Shown here: in pieces, positions 7,441 to 15,660 of the stretch
Layout: each line of letters opens with the position of its first letter
Position numbering within the stretch: the stretch's first letter is position 1
Source of the DNA: Segeticoccus rhizosphaerae
GTDB lineage: Bacteria > Actinomycetota > Actinomycetes > Actinomycetales > Dermatophilaceae
Assembly (NCBI RefSeq): GCF_009192725.1
Contig: NZ_VOHR01000008.1
Location: 1-36,557 of the forward strand
Length of the DNA stretch: 36,557 nucleotides
Direction of reading: 5' to 3'
Translations under genes and position numbers: made by a program
Notes under the pieces: model-generated
What the model was told of the DNA's origin: nothing
The model's database searches: none
What the model saw: only the letters and a program-made list of their open reading frames with translations

Positions 7441-10400
7441 ATGGCCAAGCCGTTCGTCGACCGGTTGACGCCGCTGCTGGAAACCGGGGACGTCGTGGGT
7501 GGTCGCCTGCTGCTCGACTCGCTGACCGGTCAGGAGCTGGCGGAGGCCAAGCAGTGGTTCGCCGGGAGCCGTCGCTTCGTCCGCGACCTGCACGCGCTCG
7601 ACTTCGCCGGTGCGGACCATGAGGAACGGTCTCGCGCGCGGTGGGAGGCCTCCTGGATCATCGCGATGTGTGCGGTCCGATTGTGCGGGCCGACCACCGC
7701 GGCACGCCGGGTGCCGTGGCGCGACCTGTGGGACTTCATGCGGTGCGACGGTGAGGCGCAGTTCGTCCACCTGCTCTGGGAGACCGACCGGGCCTGGGTG
7801 GGACAGTTCGCCGAGACCGCGAGCGGGGTCGGACTCGGCGGACAGGCGCGCAACGTCAACGCCAACCTGTCGCGCGTGGTGCGCGCGGCCGTCATCCACC
7901 ACGGGCTGCCCTGCCCGAGCGGCGCAACCTTCCTCGCCGCGTGGTCGGCGGGCACCGGAGCACCCACCTATGACGTCGCCGCGGTGCGCGACTGGCTGGC
8001 CCGCGACCCGCTGATGCCCGACCTGCTGCACCACTACCTCGCCTCCGGCCACTGCGGCCAGGTGCCGGGGCTGCCCGATGCCGTCCCAGAGCTTGTCGCT
8101 GCCGGGGTGCTGGATCGAGAGGCTTTGCTCGAGCACGTGCTCGGGCTGATGACCGCCCCGCAGCGCCCGGCCAGCCAACGCGTCCTCGCCGGAGTCTTCA
8201 CGGCGCTCAACCCGCGGCCGGATGAGATCACAGGCGGCCTGACCTATCTGCTCGGCGTCATCTCCACTGCCCACGGCTCGGTCGGTCAGGTGCTGCTCCC
8301 CATGGCGCTGGAACTGGTCGATGACCCCGACGGGCTGCTCGAGCTCACGACGGTCGTCGCCGGCCGCCCAGAGCGCCGCCAGAAGTCGATGCTGCTGAAG
8401 GCGCTGGTTGGACCGTCCCTGCGCGCGAGGGTCGGCGACTCGGCCGTGCGGGAGGCGCTGCGCGTCCTCGCGACTGACGACGACGCGGCCTTCATCTCCA
8501 AAGTCACCGAGGCGCTCACCGCCCTCGGGGACGATGGCACCGACTCCGAGTCCGACAGCGAGGCGCCGGTGCTGGGGCTGTGGGGCCTGGAGCCTGCCAC
8601 CCATTTGGAGGTGGACGCCTTCCGCACCCGGTGGCGCAAGCAGTTGCCACTGGGGCAGGTGCCGCTGTCCACCCTCATCGGCGAGTTGAACGACCTGTTC
8701 CTGGCTGGTGGCCTGCGCCCGGTCTGGCCGGTCGCGCTCGAGCTGGCCGACACCGCCTGTCGGATGCCGCGCAAGCCGGCCGGGCTGGCTGACCTCCTTC
8801 GCCTGCTCGCAACGTATGCCGTGGAGGTACCTCGCCCGCGCGAGCTCCCGCCATACGTCGCGGCCCTCGCCGCCCAGAGTGGGCGCAGCAAGGCGCAGAT
8901 GGAGGCGCGTCGGCTCGGCTCGCTGTTGGCGGCCGTCGACGTGGACGACTACGTCGCGGGGTTGCGGCAGGCCGGTGCGCAGGACGTGCCGCCGCGGGTG
9001 CGTGGGCTGTGGCAGCGTGGCGCCCCGATCAACGTGCTGCCCTCGACCCTCCGGGTGGACGATCCGGTGCTCGACGTGCCCGCCCTGCGGCGCCAGCTCG
9101 AGGCGACGAGCTCGTGGCACGGAATGCAGGACAACGACCTGGTGGTGGTGCGGCCGGACTACGTCCAGCGCATGGAGCGAGTGAACCTGACCTTTGCCGA
9201 CCGGCTCCTGGCCGTGGCGGTGCGGGCGATCCACGAGCACGGCGTAGCCGATTCCCGCCGCTTGTTGAGGGGCATCGAGCGGCCCGGCCACCCCTTCCCG
9301 GTGCCGGGGGCCATCGACCTGTGGGCAGCCGGGCACCTGGACGCCACGACGTTCTGGCGGCTTGCCCACCGGTCAATGACGGCGCTGGAGCACCACCGTC
9401 GGCTCACGAACAACCCGTGGCTCGACTACGCGGGACAGGCGACGATCGTGGAGGCCGTGACCGCAGCCGGGGACGAGACCATCGTGCTGCCGGTGTGGCT
9501 CAACGAAGCGACCACGCGGCTCACCTTCCTGCTGGCGTGCGAAGCGTTGGCCAAGGTCGAGCAGACGTCGGTGCTGCTGTCGACCCCCACCTATCGCGAG
9601 GGCACGCTCGACTTCGACGACCTGCTCGGCCGGTTGCGAGCGGTGGCCGCCGGCGGCGTCTCGGTCGGGCCGCTGGACCTGGTGCAGGCGCTGCACCGGT
9701 TGCGGCCGACCGACCCGGCTCGCGCTGTCGAGCTGGCCCCGCTCGAGGTCATGACTGACGCGGCGTTCACCAGCCCGGACGGCGACGAGGCCTGGGACGC
9801 GGTGGAACTCGTGCGGACCTGGCTGGCCCGGGGTGGGCTGCCTCCGCTGGACCCCGTCGTGGAGGATGGCGAGTGGTCGACGGTGGCGGTGGCTCCGGTC
9901 CCGTGGTCGCGTTGTGCCGCCCTGCCAGAGGAGTTGCGCGCCGACCCGTGGTGCCCGGGCCCCATGGTCGACGCCGTGCGGATGATGCCGCTCTGGGGAG
10001 ACCGGTGCGCCGCTCTGGACCGTCCCGAATGGGATGGCTACGGCGCGTTCCCGACCCTGATCGCCGGTCCGCTGGGGCTTCCCATGCACGACCGGTTTCT
10101 CCAGCTGATGACACGCACCGGCCAGGGGGGTGTGGACGTCGTCGTGTCCACCATGCTGTCGGTGTTGCGGCTCGATCGGCTCGACCCGCAGCTCGCCGCG
10201 GAGGCCGCGCTCCGGCGACATGCGGTGGGGACGCTGGAGCTGGCGGCGATCAACTGGTCGGCCTGGGTTGCTTTCGAGTTCGGTGGTTTTCGTGGATTGT
10301 GGCCGTCACTGCTGGAGATCGCGGCCGCGCTGTGTACGGTCCCAGAACCGCTCGCGGAGCTGCCCGCGCTGATGGGCCTGCTCAGCGACTACGCACATGA

Positions 10401-10554
10401 GGTGCCCGAACCCGTCATACCGGAATCGTTGCGCGCCTTCGCCGACGGTGCAGGGAACGCGCGGGGTCGGACGGAGGCGCGGGCATTGGTCGAGGCACTT
10501 TCGATGACCGCCCCGGACGCCCTGGATGAGACCGACGAGCGGGTGTCGGCATGA
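7441..10554 (+). CDS. Large helical protein of unknown function, partner of a SWIM protein (DUF6493-like)
   Basis: The 1037-residue cytoplasmic protein has no signal peptide or membrane segment. It looks almost entirely alpha-helical, with Leu/Ala-rich helices recalling HEAT-like repeats. I see no nucleotide-binding, protease or nuclease motif. It contains an internal duplication: residues about 423-500 (GGLRPVWPVALELAD ... TYAVEVPRP ... EARRL) resemble about 948-1022 (GGFRGLWPSLLEIAA ... DYAHEVPEP ... EARAL). An acidic Ser/Asp linker lies near 365-375. Large proteins of this general kind (DUF6493 in Streptomyces; compare MolR/YehI beside YehQ in E. coli) are known next to SWIM zinc-finger genes, and that context is my main basis. 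The start ATG has GGGGGAG just upstream. The stop overlaps the SWIM start (ATGA 10551-10554), so the two are translationally coupled and probably form a complex. Function not known. Confidence 0.8.
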   Translation: MAKPFVDRLTPLLETGDVVGGRLLLDSLTGQELAEAKQWFAGSRRFVRDLHALDFAGADHEERSRARWEASWIIAMCAVRLCGPTTAARRVPWRDLWDFMRCDGEAQFVHLLWETDRAWVGQFAETASGVGLGGQARNVNANLSRVVRAAVIHHGLPCPSGATFLAAWSAGTGAPTYDVAAVRDWLARDPLMPDLLHHYLASGHCGQVPGLPDAVPELVAAGVLDREALLEHVLGLMTAPQRPASQRVLAGVFTALNPRPDEITGGLTYLLGVISTAHGSVGQVLLPMALELVDDPDGLLELTTVVAGRPERRQKSMLLKALVGPSLRARVGDSAVREALRVLATDDDAAFISKVTEALTALGDDGTDSESDSEAPVLGLWGLEPATHLEVDAFRTRWRKQLPLGQVPLSTLIGELNDLFLAGGLRPVWPVALELADTACRMPRKPAGLADLLRLLATYAVEVPRPRELPPYVAALAAQSGRSKAQMEARRLGSLLAAVDVDDYVAGLRQAGAQDVPPRVRGLWQRGAPINVLPSTLRVDDPVLDVPALRRQLEATSSWHGMQDNDLVVVRPDYVQRMERVNLTFADRLLAVAVRAIHEHGVADSRRLLRGIERPGHPFPVPGAIDLWAAGHLDATTFWRLAHRSMTALEHHRRLTNNPWLDYAGQATIVEAVTAAGDETIVLPVWLNEATTRLTFLLACEALAKVEQTSVLLSTPTYREGTLDFDDLLGRLRAVAAGGVSVGPLDLVQALHRLRPTDPARAVELAPLEVMTDAAFTSPDGDEAWDAVELVRTWLARGGLPPLDPVVEDGEWSTVAVAPVPWSRCAALPEELRADPWCPGPMVDAVRMMPLWGDRCAALDRPEWDGYGAFPTLIAGPLGLPMHDRFLQLMTRTGQGGVDVVVSTMLSVLRLDRLDPQLAAEAALRRHAVGTLELAAINWSAWVAFEFGGFRGLWPSLLEIAAALCTVPEPLAELPALMGLLSDYAHEVPEPVIPESLRAFADGAGNARGRTEARALVEALSMTAPDALDETDERVSA

Positions 10555-11879
10555 GCTCCTTCGCGGCGGAGTCGGTGCTGACTCGCTCGCCCGAGAGCCA
10601 ACGCCTCGAGCTGGCGACCGGACTCGGTGTCACGCCAACGGGGCTGGTAGAGAGCCCGGTGTTCTTCTCCGGCTTCCTGGACCGGCCTGATGTGGCCGCC
10701 TCCGGCCTGCTTGCCGTCGCGGACGTGGCCGCCAGTCGGTATGCCGACGCCGGACTGGCCGCGCGCCTCGCCTCGATGGACCCGGTCGTGACGGCCGGTG
10801 GAACCTGCCTGCGCTTCGAGTCGTTCTCGGCGTGCAACGGTGTGCACGCTCGGTTTGACCTGCTCCGCGAGGGATTGGGCGGCGGCGAGGTCGGCTTCGG
10901 CACGACGAACGTCGACATCAACCCTCCCCTGCGCAAGGCCCTGGCCAGGGTCAACCGGGCCGAGGCGATGCACCTGAGCGTCGGGCGGGACGAACTGCGC
11001 GCGTCGTCGCTGGCGGGCACGCATGTGGAACGCAAGGTCAACCTGCCGGAGCGGTGGGTCCGGGGCCTGGCGGAGGTGCCGGCGCTCACTGCGGCGATGA
11101 CGCGCGTCGCCGAGCTTCGCGGGCCGGCGATCGCGCGCTTCTTCTCGACCCTCCCGCGGGTCGCCCCGCCGGGGCCGTCGATGAACGTCCTGCCGATGCC
11201 CTCGGGGTGGCGCCTTGCGACCCGCGCGCTGCCGAAGTCCTTTCCGCTACCTGGTGTCTCGCGCCTCCGCGGTGCCGACCGAATCATCCGGCACGCCTCG
11301 CGTCTCGCGGTGTACGTCAACGTCAACGGCACCACGGCCTGGGTGTTCGACGTGCCGGGCGGCCGCTTCACCCTGGTGCTCAGCCCCGATCCCTTCCGGG
11401 GCTTCTCGGGCGAAGGCACCCTGCTCACGCTGCTCACCGACAGTGACGCAGAGTCGCACGGGCGACGAGTGCTCGCCGAGCTCGGCTGGACGCCGCTCGT
11501 CGACCCGAAGGACTTGGCCGAGCGCACCGGCCTGGGCCCCGGCAAGGTGGCTTCTGGCCTGGGCTGGCTCGCCGCCTGCGGGCGACTCGGCTACGACCTG
11601 ACGGAAGGCGCGTGGTTCCACCGCGAGTTGCCCATCGACAGCGACAAGGTCTTGCGCCGCAACCCCCGCCTTGCCTCGGCCCGCAAGCTATTGGAAAGTG
11701 GCTCTATCAGGGACGGCAGCGACGGCTGGAAGGTGGAGGGTAGCTACGGCAACCGCTACACGGTGACGAAGCAGTTGCGCTGCGACTGCGCCTGGGGCGT
11801 CGAGCACGACGGCAACCGTGGCCCCTGCAAGCACGTCTTGGCGGCCATCCTCACCTTCCGCGACTCGGGTTTGGACTGA
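10551..11879 (+). CDS. SWIM zinc-finger protein
   Basis: The 442-residue protein ends in a SWIM zinc finger of form CxCx(n)CxH: C411, C413, C426 and H428, within LRCDCAWGVEH and RGPCKHVLAAIL. SWIM domains bind DNA or proteins in transposases, SNF2 proteins and bacterial multi-subunit systems. The preceding 400 residues match no domain I can name. They contain a run reading VNVNGTTAWVFDVPGGRFTL and a winged-helix-like stretch before the finger (ELGWTPLVDPKDLAERTGLG). It is coupled by ATGA to the large upstream gene. The usual further partners of such pairs, a MoxR-type AAA ATPase and a stand-alone vWA protein, are missing here. The gene converges on the DUF1294 gene with an 11-base gap. The role is unknown. 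Confidence 0.85.
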   Translation: MSSFAAESVLTRSPESQRLELATGLGVTPTGLVESPVFFSGFLDRPDVAASGLLAVADVAASRYADAGLAARLASMDPVVTAGGTCLRFESFSACNGVHARFDLLREGLGGGEVGFGTTNVDINPPLRKALARVNRAEAMHLSVGRDELRASSLAGTHVERKVNLPERWVRGLAEVPALTAAMTRVAELRGPAIARFFSTLPRVAPPGPSMNVLPMPSGWRLATRALPKSFPLPGVSRLRGADRIIRHASRLAVYVNVNGTTAWVFDVPGGRFTLVLSPDPFRGFSGEGTLLTLLTDSDAESHGRRVLAELGWTPLVDPKDLAERTGLGPGKVASGLGWLAACGRLGYDLTEGAWFHRELPIDSDKVLRRNPRLASARKLLESGSIRDGSDGWKVEGSYGNRYTVTKQLRCDCAWGVEHDGNRGPCKHVLAAILTFRDSGLD

Positions 11880-11890
11880 CCGCACCCCTG

Positions 11891-12503
11891 TCAGGGCAGT
11901 GCGAAGGGTGCCTCGGACACGAACCATGCAAGTGCCACACAGTTGGTGACAACCGTGCACCAGAAGATGGTGCGGAACGGTTGTTTGACCGTCTTGTGCC
12001 GGAAGACCTGTCGTGCGACCAAGGCACCCGGCCAACCGCCCACCAGGGCGATCGTGTGAAGGGTGGACTCCGACGTGCGCCATCTACCCTGCTTCGCTGC
12101 GGACTTGTCCGCGCCGTAGAGCACGAACGCCACTGCGCTGAACAGTCCATAGGCAGCCAACAACACGACGTGAATCTGATCCTCCACCAACAGGACCACC
12201 TGGAGAGCGAAGAACAACACGGCGGAGGCGGAAGCCACTAGTACTGCACTGGTCCTTGTGCTGCCGGCTCGTCCGTGGGCCGCGTACCGCACCCGTGAGA
12301 CGCGTGCCGGGTTACGCTCGTCACGAGTCTCGACGGAGGTGACCTCACAACCGGGGGGCAGGCCTCGGCCCACGCGGGAACGCACTCACGTGCACAAAGA
12401 CACGCGAGCCTCCACCGGCGGGAGTGATGAAGCCGAAACCCCGGGCGTCGTTCCAGTCCTCCAAAACCCCGCGCTGAGACCTGGCGCTGTTGTCTGAAGG
12501 CAC
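11891..12503 (-). pseudogene. Cold-shock domain-DUF1294 membrane protein, frameshifted
   Basis: Two frames together make one familiar protein. From GTG 12503 (AAGGAG at 12512-12517 on plus, eight bases upstream) a cold-shock domain is read: RGVLEDWNDARGFGFITP, then SRVFVHVSAFPRG. That frame hits a stop soon after the run of six C (six G at 12353-12358 on plus). Reading one base less in this run restores RPAPGCEVTSVE and continues into the second frame to the stop at 11891. The second part carries three membrane segments and the DUF1294 signature (YGADKSAAKQGRWRTSE, then GGWPGALVARQVFRHKT). The intact product would have about 204 residues. This may be a real disruption, a phase-variable homopolymer or a sequencing error; if the two parts are translated separately, the second could start at GTG 12385. 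Confidence 0.8.
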
Positions 12504-12613
12504 GCTTCCCGCTCCTTGGCTCGGATATCCCCAGGCTGGGCCGTGTGACCCCCGGTTCCGGCGCAATAACGCGGACGGAACAGGTACCGTCACCCGGCGC
12601 GCGGCGAGGCCGT

Positions 12614-12646
12614 GGTGGGGCGGCATCCCCTGGTTGCCGCCCCACC
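12614..12646 (-). terminator. Strong hairpin terminator after the Tad operon
   Basis: A perfect 12-base-pair stem (12614-12625 with 12635-12646, arm GGTGGGGCGGCA) closes a nine-base loop about 100 bases beyond the tadC stop on the minus strand. There is no T-tract, which is common for actinobacterial terminators. It also lies upstream of the cold-shock/DUF1294 gene and would separate it from pilus transcription. Confidence 0.65.
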
Positions 12647-12746
12647 GGATCCCCCTGCCGCTCGGGTCCCCAACCCGATAGGGGTCTCACATCTGGCTGA
12701 AGGTGCCCCCGCCGGCGTCTACGATAACGACGTCGGACGCGTGGCG

Positions 12747-13670
12747 TCAGAAGTTCGCGAACGAACTCATAACACGGATGGCGCCAGGACCAACGATCAC
12801 GATGAACATTGCCGGGAATACACAGAGAAGCATGGGGAACAGGATCTTGATCGGCACCTTTTGAGCCTTTTCCTCGGCACGCTGGCGTCGCACAAGCCGC
12901 ATCTGCAGGGCCTGTTCTCGCAACACTGCACCGATGGGCAGTCCGAGGCGGTCAGCCTGCACTAGGGAAGTCACGAACGTCTTGACTTCCGGCACACTCG
13001 TCCTCTGCGACATCGACTGGAAAGCTGCTCCGCGAGAGCGGCCGATCTGAATCTCCTGCAGAACACGCGAGAATTCACCAGCCACTGGACCGGTGACCGA
13101 CTTGGCGACCTGTTGCAACGCCCCATCGAAGGCTTGTCCTGCCTCAACACACACCGTGAGCATGTCCAGCGCGTCGGCCAGGCCGCGACGCAGCCCATCC
13201 TGTCGCTTGACCCCCGCGTTGTATATGAGTAGGTCAGGCAAGTAGAAGCCCACTGCACCAAGGCCCACCCCTGCAGCAACCCCGCCTAAGGTGAGGCCGC
13301 CAGCGAAGGTTAGCCCCAGCGCGCCAGAAATGATCAGCAGCGCGCCCTTGACGGCGAAGACCCGCTCGAGTGCCCAAGCTGGAGGGTTACCCGCAACATC
13401 GAGCATCTTCGTGAGTCGCTTTGCGGCGCCTCCTGGAGATAGCTTCGTGGCGAGTCGCCGCGTCATGCCGAAAAGAAATCCCTCTAAGCGATCTCCGAGC
13501 CCCAACTCATTGCGAGCGACCTCTTGCGTACGGAAGTCGTGTTGGATCAGGGCCAGGCTGCGAGCAACGCCTGTCGGCTGGGAAGTGGAACTCAGGAGGA
13601 TGACCAACGCCGCTCCGAGGCCCAGCAATACTGCTCCGCCACCGGTGTAGAGAAGAATTTGCGGACTCAT
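12747..13670 (-). CDS. tadC: Tad pilus inner-membrane platform protein TadC
   Basis: The 307-residue protein belongs to the GspF/TadC family of type II secretion and Tad platform proteins. It has an N-terminal membrane segment (about 6-25), two in the middle (about 100-145) and one at the C-terminus (about 280-300). The T2SF cytoplasmic domain lies between them, with the family pattern DALDMLTVCVEAGQAFDGAL, SRVLQEIQIGRSRG and FVTSLVQADRLGLPIG. With TadB it forms the membrane base that couples the TadA ATPase to pilin assembly. Start: the open frame extends to 13694, but ATG 13670 has GGAGGT (13676-13681 on plus) five bases upstream and begins one base after the tadB stop. It is the last gene of the operon. 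Confidence 0.92.
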   Translation of the reverse strand: MSPQILLYTGGGAVLLGLGAALVILLSSTSQPTGVARSLALIQHDFRTQEVARNELGLGDRLEGFLFGMTRRLATKLSPGGAAKRLTKMLDVAGNPPAWALERVFAVKGALLIISGALGLTFAGGLTLGGVAAGVGLGAVGFYLPDLLIYNAGVKRQDGLRRGLADALDMLTVCVEAGQAFDGALQQVAKSVTGPVAGEFSRVLQEIQIGRSRGAAFQSMSQRTSVPEVKTFVTSLVQADRLGLPIGAVLREQALQMRLVRRQRAEEKAQKVPIKILFPMLLCVFPAMFIVIVGPGAIRVMSSFANF

Positions 13671-13671
13671 C

Positions 13672-15660
13672 TCAGACCTCCACCTTGACGACACGGCTCA
13701 TCCAGAACATGCCAAACAGAAGAGACACGGTCCCGCCAGTGACCATCAACAAGCCCATACCCGTGGTCCACAAGAGCGAGATGTAGTCGCGGTTGACGAG
13801 AAGCATGTACAGGAGCAGACCAATGGGTAGCGCGACCAAGATGTATGCGGACAACCGTCCATCCGCCGACAACGCCCGGATCTGGCGGACGAGCGACTCC
13901 CGCTCTCGAATCGTCCCGGCCGTGGTGCGCAAGGTCTCGGCGAGGTTGCCACCCACCTGACGTTGGATCCGGATCGCCATCGTGGTCCATTCCAGGTTAG
14001 TGCTTCCCATCCGACTTGCCATCCGCTCGAGACTGTCCTCGAGGTCAGCTCCGATGCGAGTCTCTGCCAGAGCTCTTGAAAATTCCTTGGCGGACGGCTC
14101 AGCCGCGTCACGCGTCACGGCGTCGACCGCCTGCGCCAACGAGAATCCTGTCGACAAGCTACTGGCGATTAGCGTCAATACATCTGGCAGTTGGGTATCA
14201 AACTTGCTCGCCCGCCGTGCCGCCTTGAAACGTAGAAAGAACAGCGATGCCCCAAGCCCGACGACGATCGAGACCACAAGAGCAACCAAGCTGCCGATAA
14301 TCGAACTCCGCAAACCGAGCCAAGCCACCGTAAAGGTCACAATCACGGCAACGACCCGCAGCACGTACCACTCGCCCACCCGCAATGGCAGGTCGGCCCG
14401 TTCGAGCAGAACGGCCGTCTTGGCGCTGGAATCATGCCGCTTTGCCCAAGCGTCACTCACCCTGAGCACGCCGGCCGCGATGCCGCTAGTGCCAGACTTA
14501 GTTGCCTTGGTCTTCGCGTTGGCAACTGTGCCGACGTACTCGTCAAGAGATCGGATCCGGCGACGCGCTTCTGGGGTGAAGGCGGACCCGGTGGCGAGCA
14601 GCGACACTATCAAGAGACCGGCGAACACTGCACCAACTGCAACCCAGATCCACCCGGCCGACAGCCAGGGCGTTGCAGCCACCTTGGGTGCTGGGACGGC
14701 GGGTGCGACTTCAGCGACACTGGGCCGTGGGGCCGGCGATGTTACGGACGATGGGACCCTCGTCGACGGTGAGACGTGCGTTGCCACGCCTGCCGCGATG
14801 GGCGCACCATTGGCGCGGCCAGTGATGCGCAGTGCTTGGTTGCCAGAGACCCCAGGAGGCACCGTGACCTTCACTCGGACCTGCCCTGCGAGGGCCTTTG
14901 CGGCAGACGCGAAAGCCGCCCTGAGCGCTTTAGGGTCATCAGCCTGCACCAGGTGCCCCTGCGTGCCCTTGACGATAGTCCGGAGAGCCGCAAACTGGCT
15001 CTCGACGGTATGGAAGGCGACTGCCTCGGTCCGGATGCCATGGCTGGTGAGGACCTTGAGAGTCAACTTGGGGTTGGACTTGCTGACGGTGTCTCCGCCG
15101 TCGCTGAGCACGATGATTGTGCGACTTCCGTCTGGGCCCAGAGCCTTCGCGGCCCGCTGGAGGCCATCGTAGAGCGCCGTCTCGCCCTTTGCCTGCAGCG
15201 CGGGGAGAGCCTCAAGTACTGCACGCCGGTCGGTAGTGGGGCCAACGAGGACCTCGGGCTTATCAGCAAACGTCGCCAGCCCGACCCTAAGGTCGGAGGG
15301 GGCTTGCTTGAGGAAGGTCCGAGCTGCCTCTATGGCTGCGGCGATCCCGTCGCGCCCCATCGATCCACTGGTGTCGATCAGCAACACAGTCGAACGCCGC
15401 TCGTGCTGCACGCCCTCAACCGACACTGTTGCCTGCTTCCCTCCCACTGTCGCTCTGATGCTTCGAGGGTCGATGACAACCGTGTCCTCCCCTGCGGGCA
15501 CCGTCAACATTGCGGTGATGTGGCCTTCGTCCCCCTTGACGTCGCTCAGCGAAACGGGTTTGGGGGTAGTGGCACCATGGGCTGCCGGCGCGACCGTCAG
15601 GCACAACAACATGGTCAGAAGGCACAGGGCCAGGGCCCGCGCGCGTTGTTGGACACTCAC
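13672..15660 (-). CDS. tadB: Secreted vWA domain fused to TadB platform protein
   Basis: The 662-residue protein joins two modules. Residues 1-30 form a signal peptide ending AHGA. Residues about 88-260 are a von Willebrand A domain with a complete metal site: D96-T-S98-G-S100, T161 and D187 in VLSDGG. A Pro/Ala/Ser-rich stretch (about 295-330) leads to a membrane segment (335-357). The TadB part follows, with two close membrane segments (about 433-475), a T2SF domain (488-595, LPDVLTLIASSLSTGFSLAQ, then FSRALAETRIGADLEDSLER) and two C-terminal segments. The vWA domain would face outward, TadB sits in the membrane. GTG 15660 overlaps the tadA TGA (15657-15660). vWA domains bind proteins or surfaces via metal, so a pilus-base adhesion or docking role is possible (inference). 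Confidence 0.9.
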   Translation of the reverse strand: MSVQQRARALALCLLTMLLCLTVAPAAHGATTPKPVSLSDVKGDEGHITAMLTVPAGEDTVVIDPRSIRATVGGKQATVSVEGVQHERRSTVLLIDTSGSMGRDGIAAAIEAARTFLKQAPSDLRVGLATFADKPEVLVGPTTDRRAVLEALPALQAKGETALYDGLQRAAKALGPDGSRTIIVLSDGGDTVSKSNPKLTLKVLTSHGIRTEAVAFHTVESQFAALRTIVKGTQGHLVQADDPKALRAAFASAAKALAGQVRVKVTVPPGVSGNQALRITGRANGAPIAAGVATHVSPSTRVPSSVTSPAPRPSVAEVAPAVPAPKVAATPWLSAGWIWVAVGAVFAGLLIVSLLATGSAFTPEARRRIRSLDEYVGTVANAKTKATKSGTSGIAAGVLRVSDAWAKRHDSSAKTAVLLERADLPLRVGEWYVLRVVAVIVTFTVAWLGLRSSIIGSLVALVVSIVVGLGASLFFLRFKAARRASKFDTQLPDVLTLIASSLSTGFSLAQAVDAVTRDAAEPSAKEFSRALAETRIGADLEDSLERMASRMGSTNLEWTTMAIRIQRQVGGNLAETLRTTAGTIRERESLVRQIRALSADGRLSAYILVALPIGLLLYMLLVNRDYISLLWTTGMGLLMVTGGTVSLLFGMFWMSRVVKVEV

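Noticed and set aside
6592-9369. A 925-codon open frame on the minus strand
   Set aside because: It is antisense to the response regulator and the large SWIM partner, both of which have good starts and motifs; the antisense protein is Arg/Gly/His-rich without domains.
12238-12690. A 150-codon minus-strand frame over the cold-shock gene
   Set aside because: It is the third frame over the cold-shock domain and shows no family features.
7441-15660. A complete MoxR-vWA-SWIM conflict system, taking the vWA at 13672-15660 as partner
   Set aside because: The vWA domain is part of the TadB fusion inside the pilus operon, has a signal peptide and is on the other strand. No MoxR ATPase is present.
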